Below, piece by piece: positions 19,001 through 25,679 of a stretch of DNA of 53,301 nt (positions are counted from its first letter, which is position 1; every line of letters begins with the position of its first letter). The stretch comes from Fibrobacterota bacterium (GTDB lineage: Bacteria; Fibrobacterota; Fibrobacteria; UBA11236). Where the stretch lies: positions 246,743 to 300,043 of the forward strand of contig JAQBPO010000050.1 of the NCBI GenBank assembly GCA_028287465.1. Direction: 5' to 3'. A program made the translations under genes and the position numbers. Under the pieces are notes generated by a model. It was not told the DNA's origin. It searched no databases and saw only the letters and a program-made list of their open reading frames with translations.

Positions 19001-21028
19001 GGCGTCGTTGGGGAAGGAAGCCGTCAGCTTGCCCAGGGCTTCGACGGCCTGGGACCATTTCCCGGACTCGTAGAAGAAATAGCCCATCTTCAATTCGTAT
19101 TGGGCCTGGTTGGCCGGATCCAGGCGGGCCATATTGTCCAGGGTGGCGAAGTAGAGTTCCCCGTCCTTGGCCTTCACCGCGAGGGGCTCGACGAATTGCA
19201 GGCCCCGTTTGTCGTCCGGATGCATCTTGGTCCATTCGCGCCCGTGCGCGAGGGCGGCGGCGGTATCCTTGGCGGCCAGGTCCAGTTCGGCCAGGCGCAG
19301 GTACCACTTGTCGTTATAGGGCTCCTCGGCCACCAGGGCCTGGATGGCGGCGCGCAGCTTGGCGGGCGGGGCGTTGGTCTCGGCTAGGGAGGCCACGTTG
19401 ATCTTCAGGATGTCCGCGTCCGTCGGGTTGGCCGCCAGATACCGTTCCGAGAGCTGCGCCGCGGAGGCGAAGTCCTTCACGCCGAAGAGATCGAGGACCG
19501 GCTGGCGATGGCCGTCCAGAAGCTTGATGTCCATGCGGAGCACGCGCGCATAGGCTTCCGCGGCGCGCGGCTGGTTCTTGTAAAGGGAATACCCGCGTCC
19601 CAGGAGGGTCAGCAAGGGAGCGGTGGGCGCCGGACGCTGGGCCATCTTCTGCAACAAAGCGAAGTGCTTCAGGATCTGGGCGTCCGATGTGGCCGTCAAC
19701 GGCAACAGGTCCTGGTACTCCTCCTTTTCCGGGGCGTTCTGCATGGCCTTCTGCAGGTACTTGTAGGCATTCTCCTTGTCCTTCGCGGTCAGGAACAGCT
19801 TGGCCAACTGGAACTGGAAGGCATGATCGCGGGGATTCTTCTTTTCATTCTCGACCATGGTCTTGAGCCACGGACCGGGTTCCGGGCGGACCGATGCCAA
19901 CGCCATCATGCGGGTTTTGGCTTCCTGATGGGCCGGGTTGATGTCGAGAACGGCCTTGTATGATTCCAAGGCCATGTCCGGCCGCTTCAGCTCCTCCTGA
20001 AGGCGGGCCATGGCCAGGGGGATATCCGGGTCCTTGGGGGCGAGGGTCCGGCTGGTCTCGTAATAGAGGAGGGCTTTCTCCTTATCGGTCTTGGCCAGGG
20101 CTTCCGCAAGGTGCCGGTTGAATTTGAGATCGGAAGCGAACCGGGGGGCGATTTCCAGGTAGATGGGCAAGGCTTTCTTGATTTCCCCGCGGGCCTCGTA
20201 CATGGCCGCCAGACCCCTCGCGGCGGTGAAATCCTCCGGCCGCAGCTTCAGGTACTGCGCCCTGAGCTCAACGGCCTTCAGGTTGGTCTCCCCGTAGAGA
20301 CCGCTCAGCTCGAGCAGGACCGGGCCTTCCTCGGCCGTGCCCGGGGCGCCGTTGGCGCCCTTGGCCTTCTTCACCAGGCCTTCCAGGACCGGGATCAGCT
20401 TTTCCTTCTGCAAGGGCCGGCGATAGTAGTCGGCGAGGAATTCCAGGCCGGCATCCGTCCCGCTGTAACGGGCGCGGTACGCCTCCCATTCCTTGAGCGC
20501 GTCGGCGCGGGACGGGCCCGAGGACATGGAGACGCAAAGCTTTTCCCAATCCTCCTTGGAGGCGCGCACGTCGCGCAGGCGCGAGAAATAGGCCAGGGCC
20601 TTGCGGTATTCCTTCATCTCGTACAGGCTCAGGGCGATGAGGCGATCCGCCTGGGGCGTGGGTTTCTTCAGTTTGAGCAAGGCGCGCCGGGCCTGGTCGA
20701 AACGTCCCGCCCGGAAATGCAGGATTCCCGCGGCCTCCTGCCAGCTCTCGCGACCGGGCTTCCGGGCGATGCGGTTCTCCAGTTCCACGAGGAACCCCGC
20801 CGTGTCGATACCGGCGAGATTGCCTTTGAGGATCTTGTCCACCGTCGCCTGGATATCCGGATCCCGGGAAGCGTCGGAGGCGGCGACGGTTTTGGCGGGA
20901 GCGGCCGCCGCGGGCGAGGCGCTCCCGAGCCCGGCCAACAGAAACGCCGCCACGAGGGCCGGCGCGAAGGCGGGACCATGGCTGGACGAGTGCCCGCGCG
21001 GAGGCTTGGTTTCCTTGGATTCTTTCAT
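13013..21028 (-). CDS. Giant periplasmic/secreted TPR repeat protein with an internal ~815-residue duplication
   Basis: The product has 2671 residues. A signal peptide lies at residues ~20-43 (FAPALVAAFLLAGLGSASPA, then AAAAP). The rest is nearly all tetratricopeptide repeats, for example LARLQEELGRYDKAIGLYR and NLALVHYEQKNTDRALKEFK. Landmarks recur at a constant offset: ARLQEEL at ~340 and ~1149, WYRLG at 679 and 1497, LVKANPDY/LVKAHPDY at ~935 and ~1754, LLEPLADLY and LLEPLSELY soon after. So about 815 residues were duplicated once; the tail from ~1970 on is ordinary TPR. TPR arrays act as scaffolds; no catalytic domain is seen. A promoter (TTGACA-16-GATAAT) lies upstream and GAGGTAG precedes the ATG. 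Confidence 0.88.
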   Translation of the reverse strand: MKESKETKPPRGHSSSHGPAFAPALVAAFLLAGLGSASPAAAAPAKTVAASDASRDPDIQATVDKILKGNLAGIDTAGFLVELENRIARKPGRESWQEAAGILHFRAGRFDQARRALLKLKKPTPQADRLIALSLYEMKEYRKALAYFSRLRDVRASKEDWEKLCVSMSSGPSRADALKEWEAYRARYSGTDAGLEFLADYYRRPLQKEKLIPVLEGLVKKAKGANGAPGTAEEGPVLLELSGLYGETNLKAVELRAQYLKLRPEDFTAARGLAAMYEARGEIKKALPIYLEIAPRFASDLKFNRHLAEALAKTDKEKALLYYETSRTLAPKDPDIPLAMARLQEELKRPDMALESYKAVLDINPAHQEAKTRMMALASVRPEPGPWLKTMVENEKKNPRDHAFQFQLAKLFLTAKDKENAYKYLQKAMQNAPEKEEYQDLLPLTATSDAQILKHFALLQKMAQRPAPTAPLLTLLGRGYSLYKNQPRAAEAYARVLRMDIKLLDGHRQPVLDLFGVKDFASAAQLSERYLAANPTDADILKINVASLAETNAPPAKLRAAIQALVAEEPYNDKWYLRLAELDLAAKDTAAALAHGREWTKMHPDDKRGLQFVEPLAVKAKDGELYFATLDNMARLDPANQAQYELKMGYFFYESGKWSQAVEALGKLTASFPNDARFWYRLGTSQSRIDREGAEVALEKAYRLETGNPEYARGFGARLSSDPELKANLEVFRMLSRQSPDKAERRKFAHALFLNGDYGSSAREWDWFMANDPGVAVSDSTAGMAFLRAGQTAKAKPILEKRLAANPRDVGLLATLSELYGKEGDGKRRMGMMERLVQEDQSMGDYLLRLAREKEKAGAGTEALGFYSQWSFRHQDDAAALKAYRDLAKKQKDTTALIEALRYLTQMKGADRSHRFELAELYFARSGETKELEELVKANPDYRQGKLLLVWEYHSKRAFPALAGLEPFLAAEAATDAALLEPLADLYGWQKKTAQAHQAYFDWLAVKRKDREVFDKVYGYAREFKAPNLSAILKQGCESFPQDLSLMADYAASLGTTRSALEAYQALLAKDKENEAAIQKSAELAKALGDKGAMAKWSKRWAEIKPMDEKPWRYLIEALDPTTEKTKLADALEGLLRLQSGNLELILRLARLQEELGRYDKAIGLYRNALYLSPKDKPIRDRVIALMKEKGKKEDLADVLTEIQNIDSSAHEAQFELAKLFLQKQDKTKAYAYLSTALELSPLNQNYQRLLPHAIHSKEQILKHFKLMEEIAARGETSRSDANNADLFLLLGQGYAMKGQWEPAAAHLAMAHKLAPKRLWGDRDAVMTCYRGKNYALTAELAEKFFEQTRDFDKEIRQVQILSYEKTMKDPGVIRKTLQLLLAVDKENAGGLLRLAELDLRVKDTSAAIGNIRACLTTSPNELRAYKMLLPLVSPAKQQDRVTFVVVLEKLAQLDSTNKADHLIRLADFYFGRKTYRQAARLLSEVVELRPNDADSWYRLGQCRNQLQVADLGVDCFRKAYELKPSNLPFAHTFAQALQTPAEFKANLKLYEFTEDRGPSLHERYGLAMAYFYNGDNQASAKAWDRLTLEKKEEPKWIPEAALAYARTAQHAKALALYKLRLEREGGNLGLLDTLCALYAKTGDENGRVATLESLVRVDAAYRDYQLQLARAKEKSRDTVAAIENYGQWTARNNGDADALKAMHRLAQGKRDTASLENALRLIVAIKGTDAEYAYQLAELQFKFTGDPAQLEKLVKAHPDYHRGRVILAKEYFRRYDIPRMVPFEKALAEESSKDRELLEPLSELYAYQDKKGPAHKAFRDCLAYRRQAAQEAGGKAKAAAQAELRQAFDKAWLYGDANKSPFIIEILDIGNQSFPGEPPIQHALAAALGKDPRALELFRQILDKDNNDLIALRAGSELAMALGRTKDALGWLERWASLEAASIRPWQLLADAYLQTKNPAKVADALEHQLMLSPADAALAFRTGQAYLDAKNKEKALEFLIRADELKPKDPTYASELLELLRSATEEYLAKGETSKAIELYGMMLERDPRNKKANLYMGMWMADNRDFGSAEPMLKVGLEQSSETKPVLDKAWRLLGDCRAASGKYKEALEDYKRALAIDDKDKPAAVARLDMARALNLQAEIPAALADVVRLDSANTDACLALGEIRLKADDFPAAAALYRRAALARDNDASAWARYGDALEGLKRNPEAMAAWDKAYALGDRNAYTMQGLTRLHREAGSLDKAEGALEDLVSMQPENDEACAWLGELSFKQGKLERAEEMYAQALQGAPDKIEYTQGLGEIFLRRGDAESALELLEPAKARLKPEGRLTLAEALRAVGKTEAALPLYFEANQKVPSARSVAGLADALLDRSKPLDAKRQIEASAFVKEPQVQLRLAKASLALHDREKAADILEALVKQDKENADFIYNLALVHYEQKNTDRALKEFKSALQKRADLAGAAYHTGMILLSIGQINEGKAYFYSLAQNVAKPDRAMGLRGLAAASQIEKNLSEASDYLVQSAEVFPTAEVMAELSEVSLALGNPKDAETWAQKSLEADEDFPRGIVALAEAMMAQGRKDEARDFLKEALTRNPRACDVHIESQKVNLALENVQGIATDSRQVLTLCPDEPLSYYYAGVAADRSYRKKQAEEYFKSFKKLGGDKSVLPKGY

Positions 21029-21110
21029 GCTTGCTACCTCAAAATGCGGATAATCGACGGAAAACGCGGTATGGGATGGTCACTCCGAAGGAATGGAGAA
21101 CGCCATCGTA

Positions 21111-21138
21111 ATTATCCCACCTAAGGAGGCGATGTCAA
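21111..21138 (-). promoter_or_regulatory. Sigma70-type promoter for the giant TPR gene
   Basis: On the minus strand TTGACA (21138-21133) is followed after 16 bp by GATAAT (21116-21111). The expected start of transcription is about 75-80 nt before the ATG at 21028. Confidence 0.6.
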
Positions 21139-21203
21139 GTTCAAGGCCCGTAATATATAGGGTGATCGCGCGCACGCCTTCTTCAATTTTTTGGGTTCGT
21201 TTC

Positions 21204-21233
21204 TTGTATCTTGCGGGGACGGAGTCCTATAAT
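21204..21233 (+). promoter_or_regulatory. Possible promoter for the small gene at 21246
   Basis: A perfect TATAAT (21228-21233) has a poor -35 (TTGTAT, 18 bp upstream). It ends only 12 bp before the ATG, so if used the mRNA would be nearly leaderless, although AAGGGA lies between the two. Confidence 0.35.
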
Positions 21234-21245
21234 AAGGGAAATCCC

Positions 21246-21476
21246 ATGGAAACGGTTTTCGACCACGAGCCAACGGCTGAAGAGCTCAAGTACCTGTTCC
21301 TTTCCGGGCGCACCCGGGAGGAGTACCTGACATCGCACGTCGATCAGGAGACCGAATTCGGGAACATCTACGCCTTGTACATGATCCGCGGCAACCGCGA
21401 GAGGGCGTTGGAATACCTGAACCGCATCCGGAATCCCAAGGAACGGTTCAACAGCAAACCGCCCGAAGCGGGCTAG
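21246..21476 (+). CDS. Small hypothetical protein
   Basis: The product has 76 residues. An in-frame start 150 nt upstream is rejected because AAGGGA sits six bases before this ATG and the upstream residues look non-coding. The sequence is acidic at first (FDHEPTAEELKYLFLSGRTR) and basic at the end (RALEYLNRIRNPKERFNSK), and is predicted mainly helical. No family is recognised. It is followed after 59 nt by a cyclic-nucleotide-binding-domain gene on the same strand, so the two may be co-transcribed. Confidence 0.65.
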   Translation: METVFDHEPTAEELKYLFLSGRTREEYLTSHVDQETEFGNIYALYMIRGNRERALEYLNRIRNPKERFNSKPPEAG

Positions 21477-21535
21477 CGCATCGCGCGAACCCGTTTCCGT
21501 CGCACCGGGAAGGCGCCGTCCCGGCCAGGAGCCTA

Positions 21536-22315
21536 ATGCTGACATTGATGGACACCCCTCCGTTCCTGGAGGACATGGAAATGAAGTCCAAGCAATTCGC
21601 CCAGGCCATCGCCAAGGCCCTGCAAGGCAAAGGCGAGCCCCGCCTCCTCACGCGCGAATCCGAGCTCCTCACGGTTTCCCCTTCCGCCTTGATCCACATC
21701 ATCAAGGGCGTATTCCGCTGCCAGCACGGCGACAAGACCATCCGCCTCTATTCCAGCGGCGATCTGCTGCTGGCCCCGGGCCCGGGCGAGGCGGGAGGCC
21801 TGTCCATCACCAGCGAGTTCGGGGCCGAGATCGCCGTGGTCGGCAAGGACGATTTCCTGTCCGCGCTCTCCTCGGATCGGGAGCTATTGTCGGATTGGCT
21901 CGCCTACCAGAGCCTGGAAAGCCGGATCGGACATCTCTTGTGCTCCCTCTACATCGGGGAGGAGGTCCGGCACCAGCCGGAAATCAGGGAGTACCAGGAA
22001 GGGGACGTCATCATCCGCGAGGACGAGAATCCGGTCGAGGTCTACGAGATGATCACGGGTAGCGCGTCCGTTACCGCGAAGGGATTCTCCCTCTCGACCA
22101 TCAAATCGGGCGAGGTGTTCGGCGAACTCAGCTTCTTCACCGGACTGAAGCGGACCGCCACCGTGGCGGCCTTGGAGCCCTGCCTGGTGCAGGTGATCGA
22201 CCAGCAGCAATTCCTGCGCATCATGAAATACCGCCCGGCCCTGGTGGACGGGATGATCCGCACCCTGTGCCAAAGGCTGGTGGACGTGAACGTGAAACTC
22301 AGCGCACCGCGCTGA
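21536..22315 (+). CDS. Cyclic-nucleotide-binding-domain protein, probably two cNMP domains and no DNA-binding domain
   Basis: The product has 259 residues. Residues ~145-250 form a clear cNMP domain: EYQEGDVIIREDENPVEVYE, MITGSASVTAKG, and the phosphate-binding-cassette region SGEVFGELSFFTGLKRTATV. Residues ~25-125 show the same beta-roll logic in weaker form (SELLTVSPSALIHIIKGVFR, IRLYSSGDLLLAPGPGEAGG), probably a degenerate first domain. There is no C-terminal helix-turn-helix as in Crp/Fnr, so it may act as a ligand-responsive adaptor rather than a transcription factor. AGGAG lies five bases before the ATG. The ligand is unknown; the classical Arg-Thr-Ala of the binding cassette is present in the second domain. 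Confidence 0.82.
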   Translation: MLTLMDTPPFLEDMEMKSKQFAQAIAKALQGKGEPRLLTRESELLTVSPSALIHIIKGVFRCQHGDKTIRLYSSGDLLLAPGPGEAGGLSITSEFGAEIAVVGKDDFLSALSSDRELLSDWLAYQSLESRIGHLLCSLYIGEEVRHQPEIREYQEGDVIIREDENPVEVYEMITGSASVTAKGFSLSTIKSGEVFGELSFFTGLKRTATVAALEPCLVQVIDQQQFLRIMKYRPALVDGMIRTLCQRLVDVNVKLSAPR

Positions 22316-22354
22316 GTCGCTCAGCGCCCCGAGCTGCATTAACTCGCCCAAGGA

Positions 22355-22373
22355 CGGTCCGGATGATGGACCG
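22355..22373. terminator. Weak hairpin between convergent genes
   Basis: CGGTCC-GGATGAT-GGACCG lies in the 86-nt gap between the cNMP gene and the convergent lipoprotein gene and is followed on the plus strand by GTTT. It may serve as a terminator, but the T run is poor. Confidence 0.3.
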
Positions 22374-22401
22374 GTTTCCGACGGTCCCGGGCGGCTCCGG
22401 C

Positions 22402-23808
22402 CTACGGCAATTCCACCAGACTGATCCCCCGGCCTTCCCGGTCCCAAACCGCATGCTGCCGCTTTCCGGTCCGGTCCTTCACGATCACGTCCAGCATCGC
22501 CGGGCTGACGGTCCCTTCCACGGTCAGGCTCGACCCATCGCCATATTCCAATCGCATGGTCAGGGTTCCGGCCTCGGGGTCCTTTCCGGAAGGGATGGGC
22601 TTGTCCGATGCGAAGGTGAAGCGCGCGGACTTCTCTTCCCCGATCTTCTTCCGGGATTTCACGTCCATGGCATAGACTCGGTCGTCGCCCTTCGCGTCGA
22701 AGTCGCTGCCGAGGGTCATGGTCAAGCGGACGTCCACCGCGTCCACGGAATCGGCGGCCGCCGTGCCCACGGAAACGAAGCGCCCTTCCACCGTATCCCG
22801 CATATCGAAGTCCCGGCCGCCCTGGGCATTGAGGACTTCGCCGGTCTCATGGCGTCCCGCGGTGCTCAGCATTTCGAATCGGACGCGCCGGGCTTCCTTG
22901 GCTTCGACCTTGTACCGGACCACCAAGCGCATCTGGGCCCGGGACCATACCGCGTCGGGGTGATCTTCGGAAGGCCCTTTCTGGTAGAAATCCAGGTCGA
23001 CCACGGATGCCTTGCCATTGTCGATGGCGACCCCGTCGCTGTCCGCGTCCGCATAGGCGGCGCTGGCGAGGGTATCGTCGCCGGAGGTCTTCACCCACGA
23101 GGCCGAATAGACCAGGTTGTCGTTCTCGGTATCGAAGCTGTTGTCCGGTCCGGGCCCGACCACCAGCAGGGTCTTTTCCGAAACCCCTTTTTCCAGGGTG
23201 GAAAAGGCGAGGTTGGCCTTGGACGCCTTTCCCGCCAACGGGTTCAGGATGCCGTCCCCGTCCGCATCCGTGAATTCCGCGGATTCGATCCGGCCGGTAT
23301 TGAAGGTGGTGACGCTCTTGCCGCGGATGACGGTCTCATTGCCCTTGATGCTGTCCAGGGCCTTCGCGTCCAAGCAGACGGTCAGGGTATTGATCGTGTA
23401 TTTGAACGGGGAAGGGACGGAATCGGTGACGGTCCAGCTCCCGCTTACGCAGCCCGAATCGGCCGCCGCGGACTTGGCCAGGCCGAACATGGCAGCCGAT
23501 TCCGCGCCCGCTTCGGATGCGGCGGCGATCTTCCGGCCGGCAACCTTGCCGGCGGCGACATGGAAACCCGTGCCCAACAGGGAATCGGAAATGCCCGCCG
23601 CGGGACTGATCGATTCGGACTTCTTGCCCTCGTCCAGGAAGCCGTTCACGCGGGCGTAGATGCTGTTGGGGAACTCGTCCACCCCGGCGGACCGATCGTC
23701 GTTTACGCAACCCGCGAACGCGAGCGCGGACAGCATGGCCAGGGCCGCCCCGTACCGCAAAGAACTCCCGCCGGAGCCTGTCGTCCGTCCGATCTTGTTG
23801 GCGCGCAT
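22402..23808 (-). CDS. Lipoprotein of unknown function, partner of the second TIGR02147 regulator
   Basis: The product has 468 residues. The ATG at 23808 shares its A with the TGA of the upstream regulator (TGATG), so this start is firm and translation is coupled. The lipobox is LAFAGC after a hydrophobic stretch (LRYGAALAMLSALAFAGC). The mature protein is Asp/Ser/Thr-rich with repeated calcium-like or beta-rich motifs: FTDADGDGILNPLAGK, YADADSDGVAIDNGKASVV and ENDNLVYSASWVK. These DxDxDG-type loops suggest calcium binding. I do not recognise a named family. It is probably surface- or periplasm-facing and expressed with the regulator. The other TIGR02147 module (4096-5795) has the same order. 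Confidence 0.78.
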   Translation of the reverse strand: MRANKIGRTTGSGGSSLRYGAALAMLSALAFAGCVNDDRSAGVDEFPNSIYARVNGFLDEGKKSESISPAAGISDSLLGTGFHVAAGKVAGRKIAAASEAGAESAAMFGLAKSAAADSGCVSGSWTVTDSVPSPFKYTINTLTVCLDAKALDSIKGNETVIRGKSVTTFNTGRIESAEFTDADGDGILNPLAGKASKANLAFSTLEKGVSEKTLLVVGPGPDNSFDTENDNLVYSASWVKTSGDDTLASAAYADADSDGVAIDNGKASVVDLDFYQKGPSEDHPDAVWSRAQMRLVVRYKVEAKEARRVRFEMLSTAGRHETGEVLNAQGGRDFDMRDTVEGRFVSVGTAAADSVDAVDVRLTMTLGSDFDAKGDDRVYAMDVKSRKKIGEEKSARFTFASDKPIPSGKDPEAGTLTMRLEYGDGSSLTVEGTVSPAMLDVIVKDRTGKRQHAVWDREGRGISLVELP

Positions 23809-24644
23809 CACTTCGGCTCCTTCACGTGGCTTCGGGGGAAATGCTGAATGTTGAACTGCATGACGCGGTCCGGCTTCTCCTCCCGTTTGGCCAGTTCGAT
23901 GATTTCTTCGCGGAACTTGTCGATCCGTTGCTGGATCTCCTTGAACGTCTTGGCTCCCACGGTGAGCAGGGCCGAATAGATGTACCGCTCTTCCTTCGGG
24001 AAGGCGAAGAGAGCGTCGGCGGCCTGCATGACCCATTCTCGATTGAGGCGCTTGACGAGATCGCCCATGGACGGCGCGGGTTCCTGGTTCTTGAAGGCGG
24101 GCAGGTAACGGCCATCCGCGTTCTGGGTCAGCAGACCCCATTCGCAGAGATCGCGCACGCATTTCTTAAGGGTCGCCACCGGGATGGCGGGCCGGATGAA
24201 TTTCGCGAGACCGTCGTAATCGCCGCGGAAGTCGAAGACCTGGATGGCGGAGCGGACCAGGGGATAGTGGTAGTCCTGGTAATATTTGCTGTTCACCGGG
24301 TTGAGCCGAACGAAGGAGGATCGGTTGCGGCGGAAAAGCATCTGGCGGTAGAGTTCCTGGCGTTCCTCCGCGGCCTTGCTCTGGCCGTAGGAAACCAGCA
24401 GGCGGAAATATTCCGCTTCATTCGGCTTCAGCCCGAAGACGGTAATCAGCTTTTCCTGGGCCGTGCCGCTCAGGGTGCGGCGGCCTTTGACTACATCGTT
24501 GAAATAGCCTGGATTGGTGAAGCCGGCTTCGGCCGCCAGGCGGCGATGGGTGTATTTGCCGTCGGATGACGGATGACCCTTGCGCTTCTCCTCGAAGGAA
24601 TCCTCGAGGAATTTGCGGAAGTCTTCGTATTGGTAGATGTCCAT
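23808..24644 (-). CDS. TIGR02147 family regulatory protein (second copy)
   Basis: The product has 278 residues. It opens with the family signature YQYEDFRKFLEDSFEEKR and a helix-turn-helix-like stretch (HRRLAAEAGFTNPGYFNDVV, KGRRTLSGTAQEKL; ~residues 30-65). The helical body follows (FRLLVSYGQSKAAEERQELY, KYYQDYHYPLVRSAIQVFDF, LKKCVRDLCEWGLLTQN). It shares the layout of the first copy (4096-4995) but is well diverged. The family is thought to regulate transcription, although no target is known. Its stop overlaps the start of the lipoprotein gene by one base. A -10 element (TATACT) and a perfect leader hairpin lie upstream. Confidence 0.86.
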   Translation of the reverse strand: MDIYQYEDFRKFLEDSFEEKRKGHPSSDGKYTHRRLAAEAGFTNPGYFNDVVKGRRTLSGTAQEKLITVFGLKPNEAEYFRLLVSYGQSKAAEERQELYRQMLFRRNRSSFVRLNPVNSKYYQDYHYPLVRSAIQVFDFRGDYDGLAKFIRPAIPVATLKKCVRDLCEWGLLTQNADGRYLPAFKNQEPAPSMGDLVKRLNREWVMQAADALFAFPKEERYIYSALLTVGAKTFKEIQQRIDKFREEIIELAKREEKPDRVMQFNIQHFPRSHVKEPK

Positions 24645-24662
24645 GCCTCTCGGCCGCCTTCC

Positions 24663-24677
24663 GTCCGGAACCCGGAC
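24663..24677 (-). promoter_or_regulatory. Perfect hairpin in the leader of the second TIGR02147 gene
   Basis: GTCCGG-AAC-CCGGAC forms a 6-bp stem with a 3-nt loop. It lies between the likely transcription start near 24681 and the ribosome binding site, so it could modulate translation or mRNA stability. Confidence 0.4.
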
Positions 24678-24687
24678 CTCGATCCCA

Positions 24688-24693
24688 AGTATA
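24688..24693 (-). promoter_or_regulatory. Likely -10 element for the second TIGR02147 gene
   Basis: TATACT on the minus strand, about 44 nt before the ATG at 24644. No good -35 is found 16-18 bp upstream, so it may be an activator-dependent promoter. Confidence 0.4.
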
Positions 24694-24770
24694 CTCGATT
24701 CGCCGATCGATTAAAAGTTGATTTATGGAAAAGATTACAAATAAACCTGTTATAACCTTGTAAATGGCGA

Positions 24771-24798
24771 TTGAAGTCTATAAACTTGAATATATAAC
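24771..24798 (+). promoter_or_regulatory. Likely promoter for the gene at 24968
   Basis: TTGAAG (24771-24776), a 16-bp spacer and TATAAC (24793-24798). This would give a leader of about 165 nt. Confidence 0.4.
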
Positions 24799-24967
24799 AC
24801 CTTTAAACGATTACGGAAAAAGCCAGGCAACCACGCCGGGACGGTCTTTCGCCTTGTGGAATTTCAGCACATCGACCGGATAAGCCGATATTTTACCGGA
24901 TCATAGGTAGCGAATCCGCCATCCCGGCGCGTCAAGGGTAGAGGAAAACAGAAAGGTACGGTTTCAG

Positions 24968-25675
24968 ATGCGCATGAATTTCATTTTGATGGCGGCTTTG
25001 GTTCCCATGATGGCAACGGCGGAGGACGCGAAGACCGGAGCGACGGACTCCGAGAAGATCGATTCCCTGCTCGTCATGCAGAAACAGGTGGTACGCACCA
25101 TCAAAAACGATCCCCTCGCCGACAAGAGCTTCGGCGTGGAGGCGAACCTCGCCCGCCTGCTCCTGGCCACGGAATTCACCTCCTTCAGCGGTGGCGTCTC
25201 CCTGTTCGCCTTGGACCGCAACGCGGAAATAGCGCTCCCCTTCTACTATGGCAAGAGCGAATCCCATCTCGAGTCCGGAGATGCCCAGCTTTCCAACGTG
25301 GATTTCACGGAGATCACCCAGGATATCCATTACCGGTACTTCCTGGGCAATACCCAGAACGGCTTCTATCTGAGCGCGTTCTCACGGCTCGCATGGCTGG
25401 ACGGAGTCAAGGGCGACAACGAGTTCGACGGATTCCTGGACACGGCCAATACGAACCCGCCCGACCGCCGATCAACGGAAGCGAAGCTGGGCCTTGGCGT
25501 GGGCCTGGGATACCGCATCTTCTCCTACAAGGGTCTGTACTGGGGATGCGGGATGAGCTTCGGCCGCTACGTCCTCGGCGAGAACGACAAGTTCCGGGGA
25601 GCCTTCTTCAGCCTCGATAACGACGAGAAGTTCATCTTCGACGTCGAACTCCTCAAGTTCGGCTGGGCATTCTGA
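24968..25675 (+). CDS. Putative small outer-membrane or envelope protein
   Basis: The product has 235 residues (a second ATG at 24974 is also possible). A short signal peptide (MRMNFILMAALVPMMATAED) is visible. The rest is rich in alternating hydrophobic/aromatic strands: GVEANLARLLLATEFTSFSG, DIHYRYFLGNTQNGFYLSAF, LGVGLGYRIFSYKGLYWGCG, ending in FGWAF. A C-terminal Phe after an amphipathic strand is typical of beta-barrel outer-membrane proteins. I therefore infer a small barrel of eight or so strands, but no family is recognised. The stop is only four bases from the stop of the convergent gene at 25680. Confidence 0.68.
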   Translation: MRMNFILMAALVPMMATAEDAKTGATDSEKIDSLLVMQKQVVRTIKNDPLADKSFGVEANLARLLLATEFTSFSGGVSLFALDRNAEIALPFYYGKSESHLESGDAQLSNVDFTEITQDIHYRYFLGNTQNGFYLSAFSRLAWLDGVKGDNEFDGFLDTANTNPPDRRSTEAKLGLGVGLGYRIFSYKGLYWGCGMSFGRYVLGENDKFRGAFFSLDNDEKFIFDVELLKFGWAF

Positions 25676-25679
25676 ACCC

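Larger units (their letters stand above)
24645..24967. promoter_or_regulatory. 323-nt AT-rich divergent intergenic region
   Basis: This gap is markedly AT-rich compared with the rest of the window, mainly at 24690-24840, and holds no convincing gene. It should carry the promoters of the leftward TIGR02147-lipoprotein unit and of the rightward gene at 24968. The specific elements I can name are listed separately. Confidence 0.5.

Noticed and set aside
15119-19387. A 1422-codon open frame on the plus strand opposite the giant TPR gene
   Set aside because: It is antisense to a clear TPR coding sequence. Its product is Gly/Val/Gln/Leu-rich without domain logic, and the frame stays open because of GC-rich codon structure on the other strand.
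24645-24967. AT-rich gap as a mobile-element scar or replication origin
   Set aside because: No inverted terminal repeats, target-site duplications or iterated DnaA boxes are seen; promoter content explains the composition.
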